Shown here piece by piece: positions 34,100-43,053 of a stretch of DNA of 64,000 bases. Both the position numbers and the translations under genes were made by a program. Source of the stretch: Phenylobacterium parvum (lineage in GTDB: Bacteria > Pseudomonadota > Alphaproteobacteria > Caulobacterales > Caulobacteraceae); the NCBI RefSeq assembly GCF_003150835.1, contig NZ_CP029479.1, positions 2,331,501 through 2,395,500 of the forward strand. Reading direction: 5' to 3'. The notes beneath the pieces are model-generated. The model was not told the origin of the DNA. It saw only the letters and a program-made list of their open reading frames with translations, and did no database searches. Position 1 is the stretch's first letter. Each line of letters opens with the position of its first letter.

Positions 34100-35287
34100 T
34101 CACCCGAGCCGGGCCATGACTTTTTGGATCACCTCTTCCGCGACCCCGGCCTCGGCGAGGACCTCGCGCGTGTGCTCGCCCAGCTTCGGCGCGCCGCGGG
34201 TGACCTCCGGCGCGCCTTCGGGGAAGCGGCCCGGCGCCGCCGGCGAGGCCATGCGCCCGCCCCAGCCGTCAGACACCTCCACCGCGCAGCCGGTGGCCAG
34301 GTACTGCTCGCTGCCCACCACCTCCGAGAGGCTCTGCAGGGGCGCCCAGGCCAGGTCCGCCTCGGTCAGGATCACCGCCGCCTCGGCCAGGGTCATTCGC
34401 GCGAAGGCCGCGTCCGCCCGGGCCCGGATCTCGCGGACGATGTCGAGGTCCGTGGTCGGCAGGGCGTAACGGGGATCGTCGATGACCTCAGGATGCCCAA
34501 GCACCTTCATCAGGGTTGGATAGCAGGTGGGCCCCTTGAGCACGAAGGTGATCCAGCGGTCGTCCAGGGTCCGGAAATAGATCCCTGAGATCGGATGCGG
34601 CCGCAGGTTCCGGGGCTGGGTGGTCGGCGCCTCGCCAAAGCGCAGCTGGGTGGCCATGTCCCAGCCCAGGGCGTAGGAGGCCGTGCGCAGGAGGGAGCAT
34701 TCCACCAGCCGTCCGCGCCCGGTCGCGTGGCGCTCGTGCAGGGCCGCCAGGATCGAGGACAGGGTGGCCAGGGCCGTGGTGTGGTCGCCAAAGCCCGGGC
34801 GGCAGGCGAAGGGCTCCTGGTCCGGCGGGATATGCGAGCGGCCGACGCCGCTCTTGGTCCAGAAGACGGTGATGTCGAAGGCCGGCAGGTCCACGTCCGG
34901 CCCCTCCAGGCCCACCCCCGAGACGCTGGCGTAGATCAGCCGCGGGAAGGCCGCCTTCAGGGTCTCGTAGTCGAGCCGGGCCCGCTTCAGGGCGCCGGGC
35001 CGGACATTGGTGATGAAGACATCCGCCCCGCTGAGGATGCCCAGCATGGCCTCGCGGCCCTCGGGGGAGGCGATGTCCAGGGCCACCCCGCGCTTGCCGC
35101 GGTTCTCCATGGTGAAGATGGGATTGCCAGGGGTCTCGGGGCTCTCCGGAAAGAAGGTGCGGGTGGCGTCGCCCCCCAGGGACTCCACCTTGATCACGTC
35201 GGCGCCCCAGTCGGCCATGATGGCCGCGCATCCGGGCGCGGCGATCCAGGTGGCGAGCTCGACGACCTTCAGTCCCTGAAGCAGCAT
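34100..35287 (-). CDS. CaiB/BaiF CoA-transferase family III
   Basis: 395 residues. Family pattern: LKVVELATWIAAPGCAAIMADWGADVIKVE (start), NRGKRGVALDI, ADVFITNVRPGALKRARL, the catalytic Asp168 in PGFGDHTTA, and LLRTASYALGW. Members transfer CoA between carboxylic acids, for example from succinyl- or acetyl-CoA. It probably activates an acid for the CoA-dependent pathway around it. Divergent from the tandem TetR gene, 132 bp apart, so that regulator is the most likely controller. Confidence 0.9.
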   Translation of the reverse strand: MLLQGLKVVELATWIAAPGCAAIMADWGADVIKVESLGGDATRTFFPESPETPGNPIFTMENRGKRGVALDIASPEGREAMLGILSGADVFITNVRPGALKRARLDYETLKAAFPRLIYASVSGVGLEGPDVDLPAFDITVFWTKSGVGRSHIPPDQEPFACRPGFGDHTTALATLSSILAALHERHATGRGRLVECSLLRTASYALGWDMATQLRFGEAPTTQPRNLRPHPISGIYFRTLDDRWITFVLKGPTCYPTLMKVLGHPEVIDDPRYALPTTDLDIVREIRARADAAFARMTLAEAAVILTEADLAWAPLQSLSEVVGSEQYLATGCAVEVSDGWGGRMASPAAPGRFPEGAPEVTRGAPKLGEHTREVLAEAGVAEEVIQKVMARLG

Positions 35288-35340
35288 GGCGTTTCCCCCG
35301 ACGGCGTCTGCGCGCCCTCTGGCGGCAAGATTGGCCCTGA

Positions 35341-35369
35341 TTGACCGGCCTCACAAGCCACACTATCCC
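35341..35369 (+). promoter_or_regulatory. Likely promoter of the tandem TetR gene
   Basis: TTGACC at 35341-35346, 17 bp, TATCCC at 35364-35369. CAAGC and GCTTG flank the -10 region in inverted orientation (about 20 bp apart) and may be part of an operator. Confidence 0.4.
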
Positions 35370-35419
35370 CAAGGGAAAGCTTGTCGGCGCCGGTCCGGCG
35401 CCCGGCGCGGAGCCGTCCC

Positions 35420-36661
35420 ATGTCCACCCCCGACACCGCTTCCGAAACCGCCCCGGGCGCTCCGGCGGTGCGGACACCCAGCCGGCGCTACATGGCCCGC
35501 CGTGACGCCATCATCGCCTCGGCCATCCGCGAGATGAACCGCCACGGCGTGCGCGGCATGACCCTGGGCGACGTCGCCGCCCGCCTGGACCTCGTGCCCA
35601 CCGGGGTCATCTACTATTTCCGCAACAAGGAAGACCTGGCCGCCGCCGCCTTCGAGCGCAGCATCGGCCGCATCCAGGAACTGGCCGAGGTCGCCCGCGA
35701 GCACCCCACGGAGCGCGAACGCGTCAAGGTCTTCATCGACCTCTTCATCCTGCTCCAACAGAGGATCGAGCTGGGCGAGGCTGAGCCCCTGACGGTCTTC
35801 AACGACGTCCGCGCCCTGAACAGCGAAAGCGTCAACCAGGCCTTCGTCGCCCTGTTCCGGACGGTCCGCTCGCTCCTGGACCGCCGCGAGACCCGGACCC
35901 GGGCCGACCTGAACGGCCGCACCCACCTGCTGATCAACGCCCTGACCTTCGTCAGCGCCTGGATCTACACCTGGCGGGTCGAGGACTATCCGCGCATCGG
36001 CCAGCGCATCGCCTCCATCCTGCTGGACGGGATCCCGCGGGGCGGAAACGTGCCCGGCGTCCGGTTCCTGGACCTTCAGCCTGCGGGTGACGAGATCGAC
36101 GAGGGCTCGGCCGAGCACTTCCTGCGGGCCGCCACCCAGCTGATCAACGACGAGGGTTACCACGGCGCGTCGGTGGACCGGATCTCCTCCAAGCTCAACG
36201 TCACCAAGGGCGCCTTCTACCACTACAACGCCACCAAGGATGACCTGGTGGTGGCCTGCTTCCAGCGGACCTTCGACGTCCTCTGGCGGGCCATCGATGC
36301 GGCGGAAGCCGGCGGCGACGACGGCCTGGAGATCATGCACTCCCTGCTCCAGGCCGTGGTTCAGCTTCAGGTGGGCCCCGCGCCCCTGCTTCGGACCAGC
36401 GCCCTGACCACGGTGCCCGAGGAAATCCGTGCAGACCTGATGTTCCGGCTGCGGCAGATCTCGATCCGCCTGGGCTCAATGCTTTGCGACGGCATTGCCG
36501 ACGGATCCGTCCGGCCGCTGGACACCAGCATCACCGCCCAGATCCTGACCGCCGGGATCAATGCGGCCTCCGAGCTGAACTGGTGGCAGCCCGGCGAGGA
36601 CCCGGAGGCGGGCGCCCGCCTCTTCGTCGAAGCCATGGTGCGCGGGCTGCTCTGGAGATGA
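35420..36661 (+). CDS. TetR-family regulator with two HTH domains in one chain
   Basis: 413 residues, about twice the usual TetR length. The first DNA-binding domain is at about 24-70 (RRDAIIASAIREMNRHG, MTLGDVAARLDLVPTGVIYY, FRNKEDLAAAAF) with a ligand-binding domain behind. A second complete HTH begins at about 230 (HFLRAATQLINDEGYHGASV, DRISSKLNVTKGAFYHY, NATKDDLVVACF), again followed by a TetR C-domain. It looks like a covalent head-to-tail TetR dimer. The two halves are clearly diverged, so this is not a recent duplication. Divergent from the CoA-transferase gene. Confidence 0.88.
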   Translation: MSTPDTASETAPGAPAVRTPSRRYMARRDAIIASAIREMNRHGVRGMTLGDVAARLDLVPTGVIYYFRNKEDLAAAAFERSIGRIQELAEVAREHPTERERVKVFIDLFILLQQRIELGEAEPLTVFNDVRALNSESVNQAFVALFRTVRSLLDRRETRTRADLNGRTHLLINALTFVSAWIYTWRVEDYPRIGQRIASILLDGIPRGGNVPGVRFLDLQPAGDEIDEGSAEHFLRAATQLINDEGYHGASVDRISSKLNVTKGAFYHYNATKDDLVVACFQRTFDVLWRAIDAAEAGGDDGLEIMHSLLQAVVQLQVGPAPLLRTSALTTVPEEIRADLMFRLRQISIRLGSMLCDGIADGSVRPLDTSITAQILTAGINAASELNWWQPGEDPEAGARLFVEAMVRGLLWR

Positions 36662-36737
36662 GTTCCGCCCGCCACCCCCCGGGTGGGGAGGTGCGGCGGA
36701 CGGGCGCCCGGGTCGGAGACCGGACGCCCGGGGCGCT

Positions 36738-38618
36738 TCAGTCCTGCGCGCCCGCCTCGACAAGGGCGGCCAGGGTCCGGCGGTCCCGCTCGGACAGCTC
36801 ACGCTCGGGCCCCGCAGGCGGATGGGCGTCCTCTCCATGGACGGAGGCTGGAATCTGCGCAGTCTTCACCGGCGCGCTGGCCGGACGGGCATAGACGACC
36901 CGGCCCTCCTTGAGGGTTTGCAGCACCTGGATGTCCTTGATGGCTGCGGGGTCCACCTTCACGGGGTTGGCGCTGAGGATCACAAGGTCAGCGAGCTTGC
37001 CGGCCTCAAGGGTGCCCTTGGTCTTTTCCTCACGGTACTGGTAGGCGCCGTTGATCGTGATGGCGCGCATGGCGGCGTAGGCGCTCACCCTCTCTTCAGG
37101 GACCAACACCGCCCCTGAGCGGGTCTGGCGGTTGACCACGTTCCAGGCGGCGTAGAGGAGGCTGGGGCTGACCCCGGCGGGCCAGTCGGTATTGATCGTC
37201 CAGTTCACCCCAAGCCGCTCCGCGGAGTTCGCCGGCCCGACCCAGCTCACGCGCTCGGGGCCGATCAGGTCGCGGATGTAGTCTCCCATCGGGTAGATGC
37301 CGGCCGCGGTGAAGCTCACCGTCCCGTTCAGGGCCTTGACCCGCTGCAGCTGGTCCGGGCGCAGGAACTGCGCATGCTGGACGATCGGCCGGTCGTCGCC
37401 CATGCCCTTGTCCCGGGCCGTCGCCTCCGCCGCGACCAGGAGCTGTTCAATGGCCTCGTCGCCGATGGCGTGGGCGGCGATCTGGCGGTTGCTCTTCCAG
37501 TACTTGTCAAGGGCGGCCACCAGTTGATCCTGGGGATCGACCCGCATGCCGCGGTAGTCCGGAGTGGTGACCCCCGGCGGGTTCTTGGCGAAGGGCCGGG
37601 ACAGGAAGGCCGTGTCGACGCTGCCGTCCATCCAGAACTTGATGCCCGCCAGTCGCACACGGTTGATGTAGCGCTTGTCGAGGTCTGGCCGGACGGCCAA
37701 GAGGTCGGCGCTCGTCTCCCCGTTGGGGTTCGTGTGGCTCTTCTGGATCTGGTAGGCGGAATCGATGATCCGCTCCGAGGCCGACGCCTTGGCGAAGATG
37801 ACCAGGTCGATGGGAAGGAGCTTCTCGTTGATGATGGTGGTGACGATCGGGATGTCGTCGCCGCTCAGTCCAAGTCCCAGCTCACTGGCGGTGGTCATCC
37901 CGTTCTCGACCCAGAGCTGGGAAGCCCGCTGGACACCCTTGCGGGTCTGGGCGTCCGTCAGGGGCTTGCGGGTCGCCAGGATCGCCATCCACGCCGTCTC
38001 CGCGGCATGTCCCTCGAGCTCGCGGCTTCCCTGGATGCGGTCGAAGAATCCACCTTCCGGGTCTGGCGTGCCGGCCCCGAGCTTGAGCTCCTTCATGAGT
38101 GCGGTGTTGAAGACGCCATGGTGGCCCGAACCATCCGAAATCGTGATGGGGCGTGTGGCGCTGACGGTATCCAGCTCCGCGCGGGTCGGGTGCCTCTTCT
38201 CGGCCATCTGCTCGGCGCGGTAGCCCATGCCGACAATGCGTTCTCCCTCAGGCGTCTCGGCGGCGTGCGCCTTCAGCCGGGCCAGGAGCTCTGGGATGTC
38301 CTTCACCCCCGCCAGGTCGGCGTCGAGCATGGTGTGGGTGGCGTAGACGAGATGCCCGTGGGCGTCGATGAAGCCCGGCAGCAGGGCGGCGCCCGCAAGG
38401 TCGACCTTACGGGCGTCCTTGCCTGCGGCGCGCAGGGCGCCCGACTTCTTGCCGACGAAAAGGATCCTGCCGTCCTTCTCGACCAGGGCTTCGACATACC
38501 TGGGCGTGGGCCCCTGCATGGTCAGGATGTCCCCGCCGCTGTAGACCGTGGCGGGCGCCGCGAAGGCCGAGGCGCCCAGCATCAGGCTGGCGAGGAATCC
38601 TGAGGTAACGGCTTTCAT
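36738..38618 (-). CDS. Exported amidohydrolase, YtcJ type
   Basis: 626 residues with signal peptide (MKAVTSGFLASLMLGASAFA). Amidohydrolase family 3 metal motifs are present: FIDAHGHLVYATH (His87 and His89), AGIKFWMDGSVDTAFLS, AAHAIGDEAIEQLL, IVQHAQFLRPD and NTDWPAGVSPSL. YtcJ-like enzymes hydrolyse amides or related bonds; the substrate is unknown, but periplasmic action is indicated. GGAGAA precedes the ATG. It is 49 bp downstream of the porin gene, on the same strand. The C-terminal tail of about 45 residues (from VKTAQIPASVHGED) is unlike the family and charged. Confidence 0.87.
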   Translation of the reverse strand: MKAVTSGFLASLMLGASAFAAPATVYSGGDILTMQGPTPRYVEALVEKDGRILFVGKKSGALRAAGKDARKVDLAGAALLPGFIDAHGHLVYATHTMLDADLAGVKDIPELLARLKAHAAETPEGERIVGMGYRAEQMAEKRHPTRAELDTVSATRPITISDGSGHHGVFNTALMKELKLGAGTPDPEGGFFDRIQGSRELEGHAAETAWMAILATRKPLTDAQTRKGVQRASQLWVENGMTTASELGLGLSGDDIPIVTTIINEKLLPIDLVIFAKASASERIIDSAYQIQKSHTNPNGETSADLLAVRPDLDKRYINRVRLAGIKFWMDGSVDTAFLSRPFAKNPPGVTTPDYRGMRVDPQDQLVAALDKYWKSNRQIAAHAIGDEAIEQLLVAAEATARDKGMGDDRPIVQHAQFLRPDQLQRVKALNGTVSFTAAGIYPMGDYIRDLIGPERVSWVGPANSAERLGVNWTINTDWPAGVSPSLLYAAWNVVNRQTRSGAVLVPEERVSAYAAMRAITINGAYQYREEKTKGTLEAGKLADLVILSANPVKVDPAAIKDIQVLQTLKEGRVVYARPASAPVKTAQIPASVHGEDAHPPAGPERELSERDRRTLAALVEAGAQD

Positions 38619-38667
38619 GGTCGTTCTCCGGTTGTCTTGGCGCCCCTCTCGAGCGGGGCTGGCGAAC

Positions 38668-40185
38668 TCAGAAGCGAAGTTCCGACGACAGCATGAAGGC
38701 GAAGCCGTCATTGTCGACGTAGACGGGGCGGCCCAGGGGGTCGAAGCCGGCGAGAAGGGCCGTCTGGCGCCAGGTGGCTTCGAAGCCCAAGGTCGTCATC
38801 GGGCTGGGGTCCCAGAAGAGATTGAGGAAGGCGGTCTCATTGTCGCCGATCCCCGGGCCATCGCCCCGGTCGGGGCGATCGATGCCGTAGCCCAGGTGGG
38901 AATGCAGCTTGGGGGTCCAGTAGTACGCCGCCTCGCCCCAGTACCCGTCACTGGAGATCGGCTTTCGCTCAGTGCTGTTCACGGTCTGGAAGGCCGTGGC
39001 GAGATAGGCCCCCAGCGCCTTTCCGGAATAGTACTCGCCCTGTACGCCGAACCGGTCGGTGACCCTCCAGGCCCCCTCGACGGCGACCCCGTTGAGGGTG
39101 GTGGTGTAGGAGCTGATCTCGGAGATCGCCGGATCGGGATTCCGGTCGTACAGGGTCCGGAAGCGCCCCGTGGCGCCGGAGACGCCCAGGACGTACTTGG
39201 GCCAGGGCAGGGTGGCCTCCTGGTCGTTGCCCCGGGTCCAGGCGATCCGTCCCTCGAAGTTGGGAACGCCCGTGTTCTCGGTGGAATCGACGAAGCCGGG
39301 CTTGATGTTGCTGGGCAGGGCGTCCGCCACTGCGCCCTGGAGCACAAGCCGGTCCGGTCCGTTCACGAAGAAGCGCTCGACCCTCAGCTGCGGCTTGAAG
39401 GAGTTGCCGGCGTTGCCGGAGCCCGCGAAGGCCGACATGCGGTCGACCATGGTGGGGATCATCGGGCTGAAGACGTCCTGCTGCAGGCCTGCGGCGAACC
39501 GCCACTTGTCGCTGGTCGCATCGATATAGGCCATGCCGGGATAGACGCCGTACTTCCCCGACAGGAGGTCGCCATCGAACAGGTAGGCGTAGATCGTGCC
39601 GCCCAGCTGGAAGTCCCCCAGCTGGGCGCCCCTGATCTTGAAGAACAGGGACGACAGGCGGGCATCGATCTTGGTGGTCCCTTCCGGGACCCCGGGGATC
39701 TTGGGAAGCACGAAGAAGGGGGCGGCGTCCGGCTGCATCCGGGCCGTCGTCGTGGTGACCGTGGTGCGAAGCGCTCCGCCCAGGATCACGTCCAGCCCTG
39801 CGAAACGGGTTCCGACCGGCCCGGGGCGGGCCTGTTCCTCGCGGGTCTCCGCACCCGGCTCCGGGAGGGCCAGCTGGGCGACGGCGTCGACCCCGGCCGC
39901 AGGCGGCGTCTCCGTCCGGGCTACGGCCGCTGCAGGGACGAGGTTGGCTGGCGCAGGCGCGGCCGGCCCGATCCGCGCCGCCAGATCCCGGAGCAGGCGT
40001 TCCTGCTGCTGCAGGCGCGCCTCCTGGCTTTCGATGATCGCCTGCTGGCGCTCGAGTTGTTCCCGGAGCTTCTGGACCTGTGGGTCTTCCGCCGCGAGGG
40101 CTCCCGAGGCGCCCAGCAGGATCAGGCCGGCCAGGCTTCCGGCAAGGGCCTGGACGTGGCTCGGGGTACGACGAGGGTGGATCAC
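38668..40185 (-). CDS. Outer membrane porin, DcaP-like, with N-terminal coiled coil
   Basis: 505 residues from a GTG at 40185 (GGGAG six bases before). After a signal sequence (SLAGLILLGASGALA) comes a heptad-rich coiled coil (VQKLREQLERQQAIIESQEA and on to RLLRDLAARI), a Pro/Ala linker, and a beta-barrel that ends in FMLSSELRF with terminal Phe. This resembles trimeric DcaP-type porins used for negatively charged or dicarboxylic substrates. It is probably co-transcribed with the exported amidohydrolase. A longer start at 40248 would spoil the signal sequence. Confidence 0.78.
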   Translation of the reverse strand: MIHPRRTPSHVQALAGSLAGLILLGASGALAAEDPQVQKLREQLERQQAIIESQEARLQQQERLLRDLAARIGPAAPAPANLVPAAAVARTETPPAAGVDAVAQLALPEPGAETREEQARPGPVGTRFAGLDVILGGALRTTVTTTTARMQPDAAPFFVLPKIPGVPEGTTKIDARLSSLFFKIRGAQLGDFQLGGTIYAYLFDGDLLSGKYGVYPGMAYIDATSDKWRFAAGLQQDVFSPMIPTMVDRMSAFAGSGNAGNSFKPQLRVERFFVNGPDRLVLQGAVADALPSNIKPGFVDSTENTGVPNFEGRIAWTRGNDQEATLPWPKYVLGVSGATGRFRTLYDRNPDPAISEISSYTTTLNGVAVEGAWRVTDRFGVQGEYYSGKALGAYLATAFQTVNSTERKPISSDGYWGEAAYYWTPKLHSHLGYGIDRPDRGDGPGIGDNETAFLNLFWDPSPMTTLGFEATWRQTALLAGFDPLGRPVYVDNDGFAFMLSSELRF

Positions 40186-40278
40186 AGCGGCTCCCAAGGC
40201 TTCCAACACGGAAAAGTCTAGGAAGGCGCGCCCTCTAAGCGCAAGCAATTATTTACCTTCTGGGCCGCCGGGAGGCCC

Positions 40279-40314
40279 AAAAGAAGCGCCGGAAGCGGTT
40301 GCCCGCTCCGGCGC
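40279..40314 (-). terminator. Rho-independent terminator after the D-aminoacylase-like gene
   Basis: On the minus strand, a stem made of GCGCCGGA-GCGG and CCGC-TCCGGCGC (12 bp, one unpaired base, TTGC-type loop) at 40286-40314 is followed by TTCTTTT (complement of 40279-40285). It lies 51 bp after the stop at 40366. Confidence 0.75.
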
Positions 40315-40365
40315 AGTTTCAGCTTCAAGAGGAGTTGCGGTGAAGCTGGGTCGGTGTGGTCCGGC

Positions 40366-42003
40366 TCAGTGGAGGCGACGCAGGACCTGGCCAGCGCGGC
40401 CGCCGGTGTGCCGGTCATTCTCGATGTTGACGGCCCCGTTGACGATGGTGGCGCGATAGCCGCTGGCGCGCTGGATGTAGCGCGGCGCCCCGCCGGGGAA
40501 ATCGTTGACGATCTGCGGCTGGAGGGACTTCAGGCCCGCGAGGTCAATGACGTTGATGTCCGCCCGGCGGCCCGCCTCCAGCACGCCCCGGTCCGAAAGA
40601 CCCAGCACCCGGGCCGGTCCCGAGGTCAGGCGGCGGACGCCCTCTTCCACCGAGTAGATCCCGCGGTCGCGGACCCAGTGGGACAGGACAAAGGTGGACC
40701 AGTCGGCGTCCATGATCTGCGAGACATGCGCGCCGGCGTCGCCAAGGCTGGGGAAGATGCGGGGGCTTGCCAGAAGGTCGCCCAGCTCGTCCAGGTTCTG
40801 GCAGAACATGCGCAGGTTGAAGAGACCCCGTCCGTCCGTCGCCAGGGCCTGGTCGAGGAAGATCTCCACGAAGCTTCGGCCCGTGGCCTCCATGGCCTGG
40901 CGGACATTCTGGTCCGGGGCGTGGCCATGGTCAGGGCTCTCGCCCGCGCCGAGGTCGAAGACGGTCTTCAGGTCTTCCCACCTGTCAGTTCGCCGGCCTT
41001 CGGCGATCAGCTTCTCCCGGGTTTCAGGATCCCGGATGGCCTCAAGCCGGCCGGCCAGGTCCAGCCTCTTGACCTGTTCCCAGGTCTCGCCGCGGAAAGG
41101 CAGGTGAGACTGCAGGCCGAACATGAAGCCGGTGCCGCGCACCTGAATAATGGCGGTCATGTCCCGCTCGCCGATCATCTGGTCGAGGAAGGCGGCGCCG
41201 CCGCGACCCGCACCCTTCTGGGCGCCGACCCCCCAGCTGAACAGGACCCGGGCGCCGGTGTCGGCCATGGCCTGGAGCACGTCCGGCGAGGCCCCCACGG
41301 CCTGCATCAGCCCGCCCCGGGCGCCGACCGTGCGGGCGATCGCGACCAGTTCCGAGACATCCGCGAAGGTGCCGGGGATGGAGCGGCCGTCCGGCGCCTT
41401 GTGCGGCTCGTAGCGGTTGGTCGAGAACCCGAGGGCGCCGCGATCCATGGCCTCGGCCACGATGGCGCAGATCTGCGCCAGCTCTTCAGGCGTCGCCTGG
41501 TCGGTGAAGGACCGGTCGCCCATCACGGCGTAGCGGACGGCGCAGTGCCCCACCAGGCCCGCCACGTTGATCCCCGGGCGGATGCCGTCGAGGGCGTCGA
41601 GATAGCCGCCATAGTCTTCCCAGGTCCAGGGCAGGCCGGAGAGGATGGCCTCGCGGGGGATGTCCTCCACCGTCTCCATCATGGCCGCCAGAAGGGGGCG
41701 GTCGGCCGGCTTGCAGGGGGCGAAGGTCAGGCCGCAGTTGCCGAGCAGGGCGGTGGTCACGCCATGCCAGCTGACCGGCGTCAGCTCCGGGTCCCAGCCG
41801 ATCTGGGCGTCGAGGTGGGTGTGCAGGTCGACGAAGCCCGGGGTGACCAGCAGGCCCTCCGCGTCAATCTCGCGGCGGCCACGGGCCTCGACCTTCCCGA
41901 TGGCCGTAATCAGGCCCCCGTCGATGGCGATGTCCGCCGTCCGCGCCGCTGCGCCCGTCCCGTCCACGACGGAACCGCCCCGGATGACCAGGTCATGACC
42001 CAT
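40366..42003 (-). CDS. D-aminoacylase/dihydroorotase-like amidohydrolase
   Basis: 545 residues. Pattern of the N-acyl-D-amino-acid deacylase group: DLVIRGGSVVDGTG, VTPGFVDLHTHLDAQIGWDP (His61 and His63), GVTTALLGNCGLTFAPCKPA (Cys of the deacylase metal site), MDRGALGFSTNRY, SLGDAGAHVSQIMD and EAGRRADINVIDL. Related entries hydrolyse acylated D-amino acids or other amide-bearing catabolites. No signal peptide. Own control region with a palindrome (42071-42090) and a terminator behind (40279-40314), so it appears to be a separate transcript from the SDR gene 135 bp upstream. Confidence 0.85.
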   Translation of the reverse strand: MGHDLVIRGGSVVDGTGAAARTADIAIDGGLITAIGKVEARGRREIDAEGLLVTPGFVDLHTHLDAQIGWDPELTPVSWHGVTTALLGNCGLTFAPCKPADRPLLAAMMETVEDIPREAILSGLPWTWEDYGGYLDALDGIRPGINVAGLVGHCAVRYAVMGDRSFTDQATPEELAQICAIVAEAMDRGALGFSTNRYEPHKAPDGRSIPGTFADVSELVAIARTVGARGGLMQAVGASPDVLQAMADTGARVLFSWGVGAQKGAGRGGAAFLDQMIGERDMTAIIQVRGTGFMFGLQSHLPFRGETWEQVKRLDLAGRLEAIRDPETREKLIAEGRRTDRWEDLKTVFDLGAGESPDHGHAPDQNVRQAMEATGRSFVEIFLDQALATDGRGLFNLRMFCQNLDELGDLLASPRIFPSLGDAGAHVSQIMDADWSTFVLSHWVRDRGIYSVEEGVRRLTSGPARVLGLSDRGVLEAGRRADINVIDLAGLKSLQPQIVNDFPGGAPRYIQRASGYRATIVNGAVNIENDRHTGGRAGQVLRRLH

Positions 42004-42070
42004 GACTACCCCCCAAACGTGCTTTGGTTGCAGTGCGGGCCCTGAAAACGGCAGGCGAACCCGCACAAGC

Positions 42071-42090
42071 GCTATCTCACTTGAGATACC
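42071..42090 (-). promoter_or_regulatory. Palindromic operator TATCTCACTTGAGATA with overlapping promoter
   Basis: TATCTCA, two bases, TGAGATA at 42073-42088. On the minus strand, a TTGAGC -35-like hexamer 17 bp before AGATAG places the palindrome over the -10 region of the amidohydrolase promoter. The core CTCA-N2-TGAG is shared with 31584-31591. Confidence 0.45.
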
Positions 42091-42138
42091 ACTTGCTCAA
42101 AGTTCCATGGAATCCGGGGGCCGTCAACCGGGGGGCGC

Positions 42139-43008
42139 CTAGCCTGCGGCGCGGGCCTGGGCCACGAGGTCCGCCATGCCGTGCTCGTAGGCCTGCTCGG
42201 GGTGGGCGCGGACCGCCTGGTCCAGGGCGACAGCGTCGGGACCGACCAGGATCCGCCAGCGCTCCTCGCGCACGCCGTCCAGGATGATCTTCGCCGCCTC
42301 GGGCGGGGGCAGGCCATTGTCCCGGAAGGCCTCGCCCATGGCCTTGGCCTCGGCGGTCGCGCCGTCGGGCGGGGCGAACTCGGCCATGGAATTGATGGCG
42401 ATATTGGTGCCGATGTGGCCGGGCATGACCACGCTGGCCTTCACGTGGGGGGCGTTATTGCGGAAGTCGTTGATGAGAGCCTCGGTAAAGCCCTTCACGG
42501 CGAACTTGGCCGCCGAGTAGGCGGTGTGCGAGGTCTGCGGCCCGAGGGAAGCCCAGAAGCCGTTCACTGACGAAACATTGATCATGTGCGCCTCGGGCGC
42601 CTTCAGCAGCATCGGCAGGAAGGCCCGGGCGTTGTAGTAGACCCCGTACCAGCAGACGGCGAAGGTCCGCTCCCACTGGTCGCGCGGCGTGTTGACGAAG
42701 CTGCCGCCCCCGCCGATCCCCGCATTGTTGAACAGCAGGTGGACGTGGTCGGTCTCATGCTGCTCCCCTGTGTGGTCGCGGAAGGACAGGGTCTCCTTCT
42801 CCTGGGCCACATCGGCCACGAAGGTGGTGATCTTCACCCCCTGGACGGCGGTCTTCTCGGCCAGGCGCACCGTCTCCAGCATGTCGGCCTCGCGGATGTC
42901 GCACATGGCCACGCTGCAGCCTTCCGAGGTCAGGGCCTGCACCAGGGCCCGGCCGATGCCGCTGCCGCCGCCGGTCACCACCGCGATCTTGCCGCTGAAG
43001 TCCTTCAT
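42139..43008 (-). CDS. Short-chain dehydrogenase/reductase
   Basis: 289 residues. Classical SDR: VVTGGGSGIGRALV (cofactor site, 10-23), LLFNNAGIGGGGSF, INVSSVNGFW (catalytic Ser), and YSAAKFAVKGFTEAL (catalytic Tyr and Lys). NAD(P)H-dependent oxidation or reduction of a hydroxy/keto substrate; the tail after about residue 200 is longer than usual (PDAVALDQAVRAHPEQAYE). It follows the crotonase gene by 45 bp and the monooxygenase, so it may supply or process the ketone. Confidence 0.92.
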   Translation of the reverse strand: MKDFSGKIAVVTGGGSGIGRALVQALTSEGCSVAMCDIREADMLETVRLAEKTAVQGVKITTFVADVAQEKETLSFRDHTGEQHETDHVHLLFNNAGIGGGGSFVNTPRDQWERTFAVCWYGVYYNARAFLPMLLKAPEAHMINVSSVNGFWASLGPQTSHTAYSAAKFAVKGFTEALINDFRNNAPHVKASVVMPGHIGTNIAINSMAEFAPPDGATAEAKAMGEAFRDNGLPPPEAAKIILDGVREERWRILVGPDAVALDQAVRAHPEQAYEHGMADLVAQARAAG

Positions 43009-43053
43009 GCCCGTCCTCCTCTGGATCCCGGTCTGCGCCGGGCCGTGTTGATG

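Noticed and set aside
38548-40221. 557-codon plus-strand frame opposite the porin
   Set aside because: The opposite frame has signal peptide, coiled coil and barrel end; this one has none.
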